Below the pieces are notes generated by a model. The model saw nothing but the letters and a program-made list of their open reading frames with translations. It did not search any database and was not told where the DNA came from. DNA of 64,000 bases. It comes from Amycolatopsis bullii. Its GTDB lineage: Bacteria > Actinomycetota > Actinomycetes > Mycobacteriales > Pseudonocardiaceae. Positions 54,730-64,000 of the stretch are shown here, in pieces. The position numbers and the translations under genes are program-made. The stretch lies in contig NZ_BNAW01000012.1 of NCBI RefSeq assembly GCF_014654205.1, positions 1 to 64,000 on the forward strand. Direction: 5' to 3'. Numbering within the stretch: position 1 is the first letter of the stretch; every line of letters starts with the position of its first letter.

Positions 54730-55330
54730 CACGCCGGACGCGCCGCGCGCCGCCTCCCCGGCCGCTCCGGCGACGGCGACGGCGTCGAGGCGTCCACTGT
54801 GGATGATCGTGGTGGCGCTCCTGCTGGGCGCGCTGGCCCTGTGGGGTGCGTCACGGCTGACCTGGTTCGCGGAGTTCCGCGACGGCGGCGTCCGCGGGAC
54901 GGTCCTGTACCGCGAGATCGGCGAGCAGCGGGCCGGCGCGCTCGTGCCGCTGGCCCTGCTGGGCCTGGCCGGCATCGCCGGGCTGGTGGCCACGGGCGGC
55001 TGGGCGCGCCGAGTGCTCGGCGTGGTGCTCGCGCTGGCGGGCGCCGCGGCGATCTGGACCGGCGTGGCCGGGATCCGGTTCTCCGGCTACGCGGCCGGGC
55101 TGCCGGTGACGGAGATGCTGCTGGGCCGCGGGCTCGCCGTGGTCGCGGGAATTCTCGTCGCCGCCGGCGGGTTGGCAGCCGTCAAGGGCGCCGGCCGGGC
55201 CACCCGGCTCGGGGCGAAGTACTCGGCACCCGCCACCCGGAAAAAGGTCCGTGACCCCGACGCGGAGCTGTGGGAAGCCCTGTCCGACGGGGAAGATCCC
55301 ACGGACGTCCGCGGCAGGCATTCGGAGTAA
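54722..55330 (+). CDS. Trp-region conserved membrane protein (TIGR02234/PF09534 type)
   Basis: A 202-residue protein with four membrane segments ([80 protein letters not shown]) and a charged C-terminus. Proteins of this type sit between trpE and trpC in many actinobacteria; their function is unknown. The overlap with trpE couples translation. It ends 124 bases before trpC. Confidence 0.88.
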   Translation: MSDTPDAPRAASPAAPATATASRRPLWMIVVALLLGALALWGASRLTWFAEFRDGGVRGTVLYREIGEQRAGALVPLALLGLAGIAGLVATGGWARRVLGVVLALAGAAAIWTGVAGIRFSGYAAGLPVTEMLLGRGLAVVAGILVAAGGLAAVKGAGRATRLGAKYSAPATRKKVRDPDAELWEALSDGEDPTDVRGRHSE

Positions 55331-55401
55331 CGCGCACACCCGGAACCGGGCGTCTCGGATGCGGGGGTTAGCATCGTTTCGGCGGGAAGGGGAAGGTTTT
55401 T

Positions 55402-55458
55402 GTGAGCGACCTTGCGAGTGAATCCGTGAGCACGCGCCCTGGTGGGGGCGCCCGGTGA
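55402..55458 (+). CDS. Tiny leader ORF coupled to trpC
   Basis: An 18-codon frame reading [18 protein letters not shown] from GTG 55402, with a strong GGAAGGGGAAGG purine stretch upstream. Its TGA (55456-55458) overlaps the trpC GTG at 55455 (GTGA), so ribosomes finishing it could re-initiate on trpC. It contains no Trp codons, so it is not a classical attenuator peptide. It could be a translational coupling device, or an accidental frame. Confidence 0.45.
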   Translation: MSDLASESVSTRPGGGAR

Positions 55459-56260
55459 GCGTGCTCGAAGACATCGTCGCCGGCGTGCGGGAAGATCTCG
55501 CCGTGCGGGAATCCGCGCTGCCGTTCGACGAGCTGAAGATCCGCGCGGCCGCCGCCCCGGCCCCGCGTGACGTGATGGCCGCCCTGCGCGAGTCCGGCAT
55601 CGGCGTGATCGCCGAAGTCAAGCGGCGCAGCCCGTCGAAGGGCGAGCTGGCCGACATCCCCGACCCGGCCGCGCTGGCGAAGGACTACGAAGCCGGCGGC
55701 GCGCGCGTGATCAGCGTGCTCACCGAGCAGCGCCGCTTCGGCGGCTCGCTGGCCGACCTGGACGCGGTCCGCGCGGCGGTGGACATCCCCATCCTGCGCA
55801 AGGACTTCATCGTCAGCCCGTACCAGGTGCACGAGGCCCGCCTGCACGGCGCCGACATGGTGCTGCTGATCGTCGCCGCCCTGGAGCAGAACGCGCTCGT
55901 CGCGCTGCTCGACCGCGTCGAATCGCTCGGCATGACCGCGCTGGTGGAGATCCACAACGCCGAGGAGGCCGACCGGGCCCTCGAGGCGGGCGCGAAGGTC
56001 ATCGGCGTCAACGCGCGCAACCTGCACACCCTCGAGGTGGACCGGGACGTCTTCTCGCGGCTGGCCCCCGGCCTGCCGATGGACGTCTACAAGGTCGCCG
56101 AGTCCGGTGTCCGCGGCCCGGGCGACCTGATGTCGTACGCCGGCCACGGCGCCGACGCGGTGCTGGTCGGCGAGGGCCTGGTCGCCTCCGGCGACCCGAA
56201 GGGCGCCCTGGTCAAGCTGGTCACCGCCGGCTCCCACCCCGCCTGCCCGAGGCCGTCGCG

Positions 56261-56264
<4 letters not shown>
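55455..56264 (+). CDS. trpC: Indole-3-glycerol phosphate synthase
   Basis: A 269-residue TIM-barrel enzyme, standalone (no TrpF fused). The catalytic region [13 protein letters not shown], the LRKDFIVS lysine, [13 protein letters not shown], and the phosphate loop [11 protein letters not shown] are present. It cyclises CdRP to indole glycerol phosphate. It starts at GTG 55455, overlapped by the leader ORF. Its end overlaps the trpB GTG by four bases. Confidence 0.95.
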
Positions 56265-57468
<1,204 letters not shown>

Positions 57469-57472
<4 letters not shown>

Positions 57473-58260
57473 GCGGGCTCGACGACCTCTTCGCGACGAC
57501 CCGCGCGGAGGGTCGCGGCGCGCTGATCGGCTACCTGCCGGCCGGGTTCCCCACGGTCGAGGGATCGAAGGACCTGATCGCGGCCTGCGTGGACGGCGGC
57601 GCGGACCTGATCGAGGTCGGCGTCCCGTATTCGGACCCGGTGATGGACGGCCCGACCATCCAGGCGGCCTCGGTGACGGCGCTGGACAACGGCTTCCGCC
57701 TCAAGCACCTGTTCGAGGTGGTCGAGTCGGTGTCGGCGCGGGGTGGCCGCGCGGTCGTGATGACGTACTGGAACCCGGTCAACCGCTACGGCGTCGACCG
57801 CTTCGCCCGCGACCTGGCGTCGGCGGGCGGGCTCGGCCTGATCACGCCGGACCTGATCCCGGACGAAGCCGGGGCGTGGCTTTCCGCGTCGGAGACCCAC
57901 GGCCTCGACCGGATCTTCCTGGTGGCCCCGTCGTCCTCGGAGGAGCGGCTGGCATTGACGGCGGCCGCGTCGTCGGGGTTCATCTACGCGACCGCGGTGA
58001 TGGGCGTGACGGGCGCGCGGGACCAGGTCGGCGCGGGGGCGGAGACGCTGGTCCGCCGCACCCGGGCGCACACGGACCTGCCGATCGGCGTGGGTCTGGG
58101 TGTCCGCTCGGGCGACCAGGCGGCCGAGGTGGCGTCCTTCGCGGACGCGGTGATCGTCGGATCGGCGCTGGTTACAGCGGCGGCGGAGGGCGCTGACGGC
58201 GTTCGCCGCCTGTCGGCGGAGCTGGCTGAAGGTGTGCGCCGGGCGGTCGCGACGGCCTAA
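57469..58260 (+). CDS. trpA: Tryptophan synthase alpha subunit
   Basis: A 263-residue TIM-barrel. Catalytic Glu in [11 protein letters not shown] and Asp in [10 protein letters not shown] are present, with the [12 protein letters not shown] loop closing over the active site. It cleaves indole glycerol phosphate and passes indole to TrpB. The ATG overlaps the trpB stop. A terminator hairpin follows at once. Confidence 0.95.
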
Positions 58261-58291
58261 GCCAAAGTGCCACATCCGTGTGGCACTTGGC
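58261..58291 (+). terminator. Terminator after trpA
   Basis: Arms GCCAAAGTGCCACA and TGTGGCACTTGGC pair with one bulged A around TCCG, directly after the trpA TAA. Confidence 0.75.
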
Positions 58292-58407
58292 CTTAGGGTA
58301 GAGCGACGAAACGGATATCGAGCTCACCCGCCTCTTCACCGCCACAATCCGCCTCACCTGACCGGCTTTGTACGAAAGCTATACGCCCCCGCGGCAAAGT
58401 CCGCCCC

Positions 58408-59061
58408 ATGGACATCGCACACCTCCCGCGGCGCAGCTTCCTCCGCGGTGCCGCCGGTCTCGCCGTCGCCGGGGCCGCCGGGCTCGTACTCCCGAGAGCC
58501 GCCCAGGCCGCGACCGAGCCGCGGATCTACAGCTGTGCCGAATGGGGCGCCCGGCCGCCCGCCGATGCGCTCACCACGCTCGACCACCCCGCCGACCGCA
58601 TCCTCATCCACCACATCGCCAGCGCCAACAGCACCGACTACTCCCTCGCCCACGCCTTCCAGGTCGCGCGGGACGACCAGCACGACCACATCGACAACAA
58701 CGGCTGGTCCGACACCGGCCAGCACTTCACCGTCAGCCGCGGCGGGTACCGGCTCGAAGGGCGGCACGGCAGCCTCGAGGCCCTGCGCGGCCGGACCACC
58801 ATGATCCAGGGCGCGCACTGCCCGGGGCAGAACACCAACGCCATCGGCATCGAAAACGAAGGCCTTTACACCAGCGTCGAACCACCCCGGCTGCAGTGGG
58901 AATCGCTCGTCGTCTTCTGCGCCTACATCTGCCGCCAGTACGGCATCCCGGTCGAGGAGATCAAGGGCCACCGCGACTTCTACAACACCGAATGCCCGGG
59001 CGACAAGCTCTACGCCAAGCTCCCGCAGCTCCGGAGCGAGGTCGCGAAAGCTCTAGTGTAG
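58408..59061 (+). CDS. Tat-exported PGRP-type amidase
   Basis: A 217-residue protein. The twin-arginine signal LPRRSFLRGAAGLAVAGAAG is followed by AAQAA and the mature domain. Zinc ligands of the peptidoglycan-recognition/amidase_2 family are seen in ILIHHIASAN, and the His and Cys in GHRDFYNTECPGD near the end. It cleaves the amide between MurNAc and L-Ala. Exported folded by Tat, it probably acts on the cell wall. It is an isolated gene, convergent with the GS-like gene by nine bases. Confidence 0.9.
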   Translation: MDIAHLPRRSFLRGAAGLAVAGAAGLVLPRAAQAATEPRIYSCAEWGARPPADALTTLDHPADRILIHHIASANSTDYSLAHAFQVARDDQHDHIDNNGWSDTGQHFTVSRGGYRLEGRHGSLEALRGRTTMIQGAHCPGQNTNAIGIENEGLYTSVEPPRLQWESLVVFCAYICRQYGIPVEEIKGHRDFYNTECPGDKLYAKLPQLRSEVAKALV

Positions 59062-60411
59062 GTACCGCATCACGGCGCACAGCTCGTCCGGCGGCAGCGC
59101 ACCGAGCCGGTCGAGCTCGCCGCGGCGGACGTCCATCAGCGTCGTCGCCAGCTCTGGGCCGAACGCCGACGTCAACGCCGAGTCCGCTTCGAACGCCGTC
59201 ACCGCTTCGGCCAGCGAGGTCGGCAGCCGTGTCGCCGAGGGGAGCGTTCCGGGGTCGACGTCGACCGGCTCCGGCAGCGTCGCCTCCTCCGAAACCCCGG
59301 CCAGGCCGGCGAAGATCAGCGCCGCCACCACCAGGTACGGGTTCGCCGTCAGGTCGAAGCACTTGACCTCGAAGTTCGCCGCCCGGTCGCGCTGCCCGGC
59401 CGGGCCCTGCACCAGCCGCAACGGTGCCTCGCGGTTCTCCAGGCCCCACGCGTGGAACGCCCCGGCCCAGTGGTGCGGCTCGAGCCGCAGGTAGCTGACC
59501 ACCGAAGGCGCGCCGATCGCCAGCAGCGCCGGCAGCCGCGAGAGGATGCCCGCGCCGAACGCCTCCGCCGTCTCCGTGAGGCCGAACCGCCGGTCGCCGC
59601 CCGCGCAGAGGTTGCGGTCGCCGTCCCAGAGGCTCAGGTGGACGTGCCCGCCGTTGCCGACGCCGTCCGGGGCGAACTTCGGCGTGAACGACGCCCGCAG
59701 CCCGTGGTGCTCGCTGACCGTCCGGATCGTTTCGCGCGTCAGCACGGCGACGTCGGCCGCGCGCACCGGGTCGCCGGCCGCCACCGACACCTCGAACTGC
59801 CCGGCCGCGTACTCGGGGTGGATCTGTTCGACCGCGACACCCTGGGCGGTCAACGCGGACACCAGCGCCCGCAGGTAGCGCGCCTGCGACGACAGCCGCG
59901 CGTAGCCGTAGGCCGGGCCCGCGGTGGCCGAGCGCGGGTCGTCCGGCGCGTCGGCCGCCGTGACCACCCACTCGATCTCGAACGCCGTCCGCGCGTTGTA
60001 ACCCAGTTCCGCGAGCCGGGCCGTCGCCGCAGCGGCCAGCGCCCGCGCGTCCTGCGGGTGCGGCTCGCCTTCCTGGTCGTACCGCCACGCCGGCGCCCAC
60101 GCCCAGCCCGGCTGCGCCGCCAGCGGCACGAGCGCGTCGAGGTCCGGGTGCAGCCGCAGGTCGCCGACCGGGCCGCGCGAATGCGTGCCGCCCGCGATGT
60201 CGTCGGTGGCCAGGAAGAAGTCGAAGGAGTTCGACGCGCCGACGCCCCACGCCGCCGCCGACCACAGCCGGTCCACCGGCACGGCTTTCACCCGCGCGAT
60301 CCCGCTGTTGTCCACGAAGGTCAGCGCGACCAGCTCCACGCCGGCGGCGCGCAGGCCGTCGGCCCGGAGTGCGCCCTGTTGCGCGAGTTCTGCCCGATCG
60401 AGCTGGCTCAT
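59053..60411 (-). CDS. Glutamine synthetase-like enzyme (FluG C-terminal type)
   Basis: A 452-residue class I glutamine-synthetase-fold protein. FEIEWV (metal Glu), NGGHVHLSL (glutamate/ATP site), NFEVKCFDLTANPYLVVAA and SEEATLPEP are the usual signature areas. The N-terminal SQLDRAELAQQGALRADGLR begins the beta-grasp domain. Rather than glutamine synthesis, such GS-like proteins ligate glutamate to amines in some pathways. Start ATG 60411; GTG 60432 is an alternative. It is divergent from the permease by a short gap. Confidence 0.88.
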   Translation of the reverse strand: MSQLDRAELAQQGALRADGLRAAGVELVALTFVDNSGIARVKAVPVDRLWSAAAWGVGASNSFDFFLATDDIAGGTHSRGPVGDLRLHPDLDALVPLAAQPGWAWAPAWRYDQEGEPHPQDARALAAAATARLAELGYNARTAFEIEWVVTAADAPDDPRSATAGPAYGYARLSSQARYLRALVSALTAQGVAVEQIHPEYAAGQFEVSVAAGDPVRAADVAVLTRETIRTVSEHHGLRASFTPKFAPDGVGNGGHVHLSLWDGDRNLCAGGDRRFGLTETAEAFGAGILSRLPALLAIGAPSVVSYLRLEPHHWAGAFHAWGLENREAPLRLVQGPAGQRDRAANFEVKCFDLTANPYLVVAALIFAGLAGVSEEATLPEPVDVDPGTLPSATRLPTSLAEAVTAFEADSALTSAFGPELATTLMDVRRGELDRLGALPPDELCAVMRYLH

Positions 60412-60466
60412 CCTGCCCCCGTCGCTGTTCACTGGATCCGCTCACCTGAGAAGAGAGGTGAAGATC

Positions 60467-61894
60467 GTGTCAGACACCGTCGAAACCCGTCCAGGGCTGC
60501 GCCGCTCCCTGACCGTCTGGCAGGCGGTCGGCCTGTCCGTGGCGCTGATGGCCCCGAGCATGGCCGCCAACATCAACCCCCAGCAGACCGCGGCGGCCGC
60601 CGGGCGTGCCGTGCCGCTCGCCTTCCTGCTCTCCGCGGTCGGCGTCCTGCTGGTCGCGTACGGCTTCGTCAAGCTCTGCCAGTACTACCAGCACGCCGGT
60701 TCGGTGTACGCCTTCGTCGGCGCGACCCTCGGCCCGCGCGCGGGTGTCGTCTCCGGCATCGGTCTTCTCGGGACGTACACGTTCTACGCCGTCGTCACGA
60801 GCTCGGCCGCGGGCACGCTGGGCACGGCTTTCCTGACCCAGACCGGGATCTGGCCCGATCCGCCGTCCTGGGGCCCGTTCGTGCTGACGGCCGTCGCGCT
60901 GATCGGCGCCTGGCTGCTGGCCGTGCTGCCCGCCCGCCGCGGCACGAGCACCCTGCTCGCCGTCGAAGGCGCGACGATCGCGGTGATCCTGCTGGTCACC
61001 GTGGTCATCGGCGTCCGGCTCGCCGCCGGGAACGCCCCGGGCGGCGCCCGGTTCACGATGGCCGTCTTCGTCCCGGAAACCGGGCTGTCCGGCGTGTTCC
61101 TCGGTGCGGTGTTCGGCTTCCTGTCCTTCGCCGGGTTCGAAGCCGCCGCGACGCTCGGCGAGGAAACCCGCGACCCGGAGCGCAACATCCCGCGCGCCAT
61201 CCTCGGCACGGCGATCTTCGGCGGCCTCTACTTCGTGGTGGTGACGGCCGTGGAGATGATGGCGTTCGGCAGCGACGCGGGCGCGTTCCACGACTCGCCG
61301 TCCCTGCTCGGCGACCTCGGCAGCCGGTACGCGGGGGCCTGGGCCGGCGACGTGATCAGCGTCGGCGCCGCGATCAGCGCGTTCGGCTGCTGCCTCGCCT
61401 GCGTCGTGGGCGGTTCGCGGCTGCTCTACGCCCTGGGCCGCGACGCGGGTGGCGGCCTCGGCCGGACGTCCTCGCGGGGCACGCCGGTGGCCGCGGTGAC
61501 GGCCGTGACCGCCATGGCGGCCCTGATCATCGTGGTGTGCGCGGTCTTCTTCGGCGCGACGGCCTCGGACACGTTCGCCTGGTCCGGCTCGATCGGGACG
61601 CTCATCCTGCTGGTCGTCTACCTGCTCACCACGATCGGCGCGATCCTGCTGCTGTTCGTGAAACGCCGGATGCGCGTGCCGGCCTGGCACCTCGTCTTCC
61701 CGGTCGGCGCGCTCGCCGTGCTCGGATACACCGTGTACGTCAACGTCGTGCCGTATCCGACCGAGGGCCCGGCGCGGTGGTTCCCGGTGGTGGCCGCGGC
61801 GGTGCTCGTGCTCGCGGTGATCTTCGTGCTGTCCGCGCCCGCCTACGCTCGTAGGGTGGGGGAGAAGCTCGGCACTGGGGACGGAGGCGCATGA
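60467..61894 (+). CDS. APC-family amino acid/amine permease
   Basis: A 475-residue permease with about twelve membrane segments. LSVALMAPSMAANINPQQTA and FGFLSFAGFEAAATLGEETR carry the unwound-helix Gly and conserved acidic motif of the APC family. It starts at GTG 60467 behind AGAGAGG. Its stop overlaps the amidohydrolase start (ATGA). It probably imports the substrate handled by the neighbouring ligase and hydrolases. Confidence 0.9.
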   Translation: MSDTVETRPGLRRSLTVWQAVGLSVALMAPSMAANINPQQTAAAAGRAVPLAFLLSAVGVLLVAYGFVKLCQYYQHAGSVYAFVGATLGPRAGVVSGIGLLGTYTFYAVVTSSAAGTLGTAFLTQTGIWPDPPSWGPFVLTAVALIGAWLLAVLPARRGTSTLLAVEGATIAVILLVTVVIGVRLAAGNAPGGARFTMAVFVPETGLSGVFLGAVFGFLSFAGFEAAATLGEETRDPERNIPRAILGTAIFGGLYFVVVTAVEMMAFGSDAGAFHDSPSLLGDLGSRYAGAWAGDVISVGAAISAFGCCLACVVGGSRLLYALGRDAGGGLGRTSSRGTPVAAVTAVTAMAALIIVVCAVFFGATASDTFAWSGSIGTLILLVVYLLTTIGAILLLFVKRRMRVPAWHLVFPVGALAVLGYTVYVNVVPYPTEGPARWFPVVAAAVLVLAVIFVLSAPAYARRVGEKLGTGDGGA

Positions 61895-63015
61895 GGAGCC
61901 TGCTCCCGTTCGTCGCGGACCTCCCGCTGGTGGACCACCACTGCCACGGCGTCGTCACCCGGGACGTCGCCCGCGGGGAGTTCGAGGCGATGCTGACCGA
62001 GGCCGACGCGCCCTCGCCGCTGGGCACGAGCCTGTTCGACTCGCTCATCGGGCTGGCCGTGCGCGAACGCTGCGCCCCCGTGCTCGACCTGCCGAAACAC
62101 GCGGACGCCGACGCCTACCTCGAGCGCCGCGCCGCACTGGGCGCCGCCGAGGTGACCCGGCGGTTCCTCCGGACCACCGGCACGACCGACTTCCTCCTCG
62201 ACGGCGGCTTCCTGCCGGACGCGCTCACCACCACGCCGGAATTCGCGGAGCTCGCGGGCACCCGCGCGCACGACGTCGTCCGGCTGGAACAGGTGGCCGA
62301 GGCGGTGATCCGCGGAACCACCGCGGCCGGGTTCGCCGCGGCTTTCGCCGACGAGCTGGGGAAACGCGCCGCCACCGCCGTCGGGCTCAAGTCGATCGCG
62401 GCCTACCGCGTCGGCCTGGAGCTGGCGGGAGAGCGGCCGACGCCGGCGGAGGTCGAGGCCGCCGCCGGACGCTGGCTGGCCGCGGGTGGCGGCCGGCTGG
62501 CCGACGAGGTGCTGCACCGCCACCTCGTGTTCACCGGCCTCGACCTGGGCCTGCCGGTGCAGTTCCACGTCGGCTACGGCGACGCCGACGTCGACCTGCA
62601 CCGCTGCGACCCGCTGCTGCTCACCGGGCTGCTGCGGGCCACGCGCGACCTCGGCGTGCCCGTCCTCCTGCTGCACAACTACCCGTTCCACCGCCATGCC
62701 GCGTATCTGGCGCAGGTCTTCGAGCACGTGTTCGTCGACGCCGGGCTCATCACGCACAACGCGGGGTTCCGGGCACCGGCCGTGCTGGCCGAGCTCCTGG
62801 AGCTCGCGCCGTTCGGGAAGGTGCTCTTCTCCACTGACGCCTTCGGCCTGGCCGAGCTGTACCACCTGGGCACGGCCCTGTTCCGGCAGGGACTGTCGGA
62901 CTTCCTGCGTGCCGCTCTGGCGGCCGACGCGATGTCCGAAAAGGACGCCGTCCGGCTGTGTGCTTTGGTGGGACACGAGAACGCGAAGAGGATCTACCGC
63001 TTGGAGCACGTGTGA
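61891..63015 (+). CDS. FluG N-terminal-like amidohydrolase
   Basis: A 374-residue metal-dependent hydrolase beginning MRSLLPFVADLPLVDHHCHG, with the His-x-His metal motif. Other ligands appear in PVQFHVGYGD, LLHNYPF and STDAFGLAELYHLG. In fungal FluG this domain is fused to a GS-like domain; here both halves are separate genes of one divergent cluster. The cleaved substrate is unknown; an amide or gamma-glutamyl bond is likely. The stop overlaps the M20 gene. Confidence 0.85.
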   Translation: MRSLLPFVADLPLVDHHCHGVVTRDVARGEFEAMLTEADAPSPLGTSLFDSLIGLAVRERCAPVLDLPKHADADAYLERRAALGAAEVTRRFLRTTGTTDFLLDGGFLPDALTTTPEFAELAGTRAHDVVRLEQVAEAVIRGTTAAGFAAAFADELGKRAATAVGLKSIAAYRVGLELAGERPTPAEVEAAAGRWLAAGGGRLADEVLHRHLVFTGLDLGLPVQFHVGYGDADVDLHRCDPLLLTGLLRATRDLGVPVLLLHNYPFHRHAAYLAQVFEHVFVDAGLITHNAGFRAPAVLAELLELAPFGKVLFSTDAFGLAELYHLGTALFRQGLSDFLRAALAADAMSEKDAVRLCALVGHENAKRIYRLEHV

Positions 63016-64000
63016 CTGATCTGTGGACCCGGTGGACGCAGGCGATCGCCGACGAACTGCCCGCCGCCGTCGAGCTGCGGCACGCCGTGCACGCCGACCC
63101 GCGCGGTTCCGGCGACGAGGAGGACACCGCCCGCCTGGTGGCCGGTGCGCTCGGTGCGGGTGACGGCACCCGCGTCGCCAAGACCGGCCGGGCCATCCCG
63201 CTGCCCGGCGGGGACGGCCCGGCCGTGGCGCTGCGGGCCGAGCTCGACGCCCTCCCGGTGCTGGAGGGCACCGGCGTGCCGTGGGCGTCCGGGAACGAGT
63301 TCATGCACGCCTGCGGCCACGACGTCCACCTCGCCGCGGTGGTCGCCGTCTGCCGGGCCGCGCGGCGCGTCGGCGTGCCGCGGCCGATCCTGGCGCTGCT
63401 GCAGCCGCGGGAGGAGACCTCCCCGCCCGGCGCGCTCGACGTCGTCGAGTCCGGGGTGCTGGCCGAGCACGGGGTGGACACGGTGATCGGCGCGCACGTC
63501 CAGCCGCGGATCGCGCACGGCGTCGTCTCGGCGGTGCCGGGCCCGGTGAACGCCTCCACCGACGAGTTCGAGGTCACCATGCACGGCCAGGGCGGCCACG
63601 CCGGCTACCCGCACCTGCTGCGCGACCCGATCCTGGCGCTGTCGCAGCTGGTGGTGAGCCTGCAGCAGCTCGCGTCCCGCCGGATCGACCCGGTGTTCGG
63701 CGCGGTCTGCTCGATCGGCCGCATCCAGGGCGGCTCGGCGGCCAACGTCGTCCCGAACAGCGCGAGCGCGTTCGGCTCACTGCGCCTGATGCGCACGAAG
63801 GACCGTGAGCGCGCCCTGGAGACCCTGGCCGACATCGTGCACGGCACCGCGCGGGCCCACGGCTGCACGGCCGAGCTGGAGATCAGCCCCTGCGAGCCGG
63901 TCCTGGACAACGACGCTTCCCTGGCCGCGGGGGCCCAGCGGTGGCTGCGGCACGCCGGCTTCACCGTCGACGACCAGTTCCGGTCCTTCGGCGCCGACGA
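63012..64000 (+). CDS. M20-family amidohydrolase (partial, runs off window)
   Basis: About 329 residues are visible; the end is outside the window. It starts at GTG 63012, overlapping the preceding stop. Metal-binding elements are MHACGHDVHLAAVVA and LQPREETSPPGALDVVESGV, typical of hippurate/aminoacylase-type amidohydrolases, with HGQGGHAGYPHLLRDPI in the dimerisation domain. The usual HxxPE start motif is altered to HAVHADPRGSGDEE. It would hydrolyse an N-acyl amino acid or amide, completing the catabolic cluster. Confidence 0.88.
   Translation, partial: MTDLWTRWTQAIADELPAAVELRHAVHADPRGSGDEEDTARLVAGALGAGDGTRVAKTGRAIPLPGGDGPAVALRAELDALPVLEGTGVPWASGNEFMHACGHDVHLAAVVAVCRAARRVGVPRPILALLQPREETSPPGALDVVESGVLAEHGVDTVIGAHVQPRIAHGVVSAVPGPVNASTDEFEVTMHGQGGHAGYPHLLRDPILALSQLVVSLQQLASRRIDPVFGAVCSIGRIQGGSAANVVPNSASAFGSLRLMRTKDRERALETLADIVHGTARAHGCTAELEISPCEPVLDNDASLAAGAQRWLRHAGFTVDDQFRSFGAD

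Overview
The window is very GC-rich DNA of an actinobacterium. Codons end almost always in G or C, GTG starts are frequent, and genes are often coupled by ATGA or GTGA overlaps. An ESX-type (type VII) secretion locus, a PriA-type hisA, a TIGR02234-like membrane gene after trpE, an XRE/DUF397 pair and SigE-family sigma factors point to Pseudonocardiaceae, most likely Amycolatopsis or a close relative. The genus is an inference; no rRNA or other marker is present.

Region 1 (1-21.8 kb) is a type VII secretion locus. It has four leftward substrate genes (a PPE-like protein cut by the window edge, a helical partner and two WXG100-like proteins), a fused eccC, a rightward set (EspC-like protein, WXG-like protein, a large WXG protein with a Gly/Ala-rich tail, a small protein, YbaB/EbfC, eccD), a divergent eccE/eccB pair and two tandem LuxR-type response regulators. 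Unrelated genes lie inside it: a membrane protein, an acyl-CoA ligase, a secreted S1 protease, a DUF4190-like protein, and a GH30 xylanase with its own LacI-type operator. No mycosin or eccA is visible.

Region 2 (21.8-48.5 kb) carries histidine biosynthesis in three separated blocks: hisD-hisC-hisB, hisH-hisA(priA) and hisF-orf-hisI. Accessory genes fill the two gaps. They include an MMPL exporter with TetR repressor and a five-site operator array, KptA, SoxR beside a split transketolase, Nudix, a glutaryl-CoA dehydrogenase-like enzyme, an SDR/SnoaL pair with MarR, a DHFR-like reductase with TetR, an F420/PPOX oxidoreductase, a frameshifted membrane gene, an ECF sigma factor with its membrane partner, and a phytase-like protein. 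hisG and hisE are not in the window.

Region 3 (48.5-53.1 kb) is regulatory and accessory: an XRE/DUF397 pair, a DUF3592-like membrane protein with an apparent frameshift, two TetR regulators with visible operators, and a quinone-oxidoreductase-type enzyme.

Region 4 (53.2-58.3 kb) is trpE, a membrane gene, a tiny coupled leader ORF, trpC, trpB and trpA. trpD, trpG and trpF are absent; PriA at 37.3 kb plausibly supplies the TrpF step. Region 5 (58.4-64 kb) holds a Tat-exported amidase and a glutamine-synthetase-like / permease / FluG-like amidohydrolase / M20 hydrolase cluster that runs off the right edge.

Many genes, including hisD, hisH, hisA, hisF and trpE, begin 5-7 bases after a TANNNT-like -10 element, as leaderless transcripts do.
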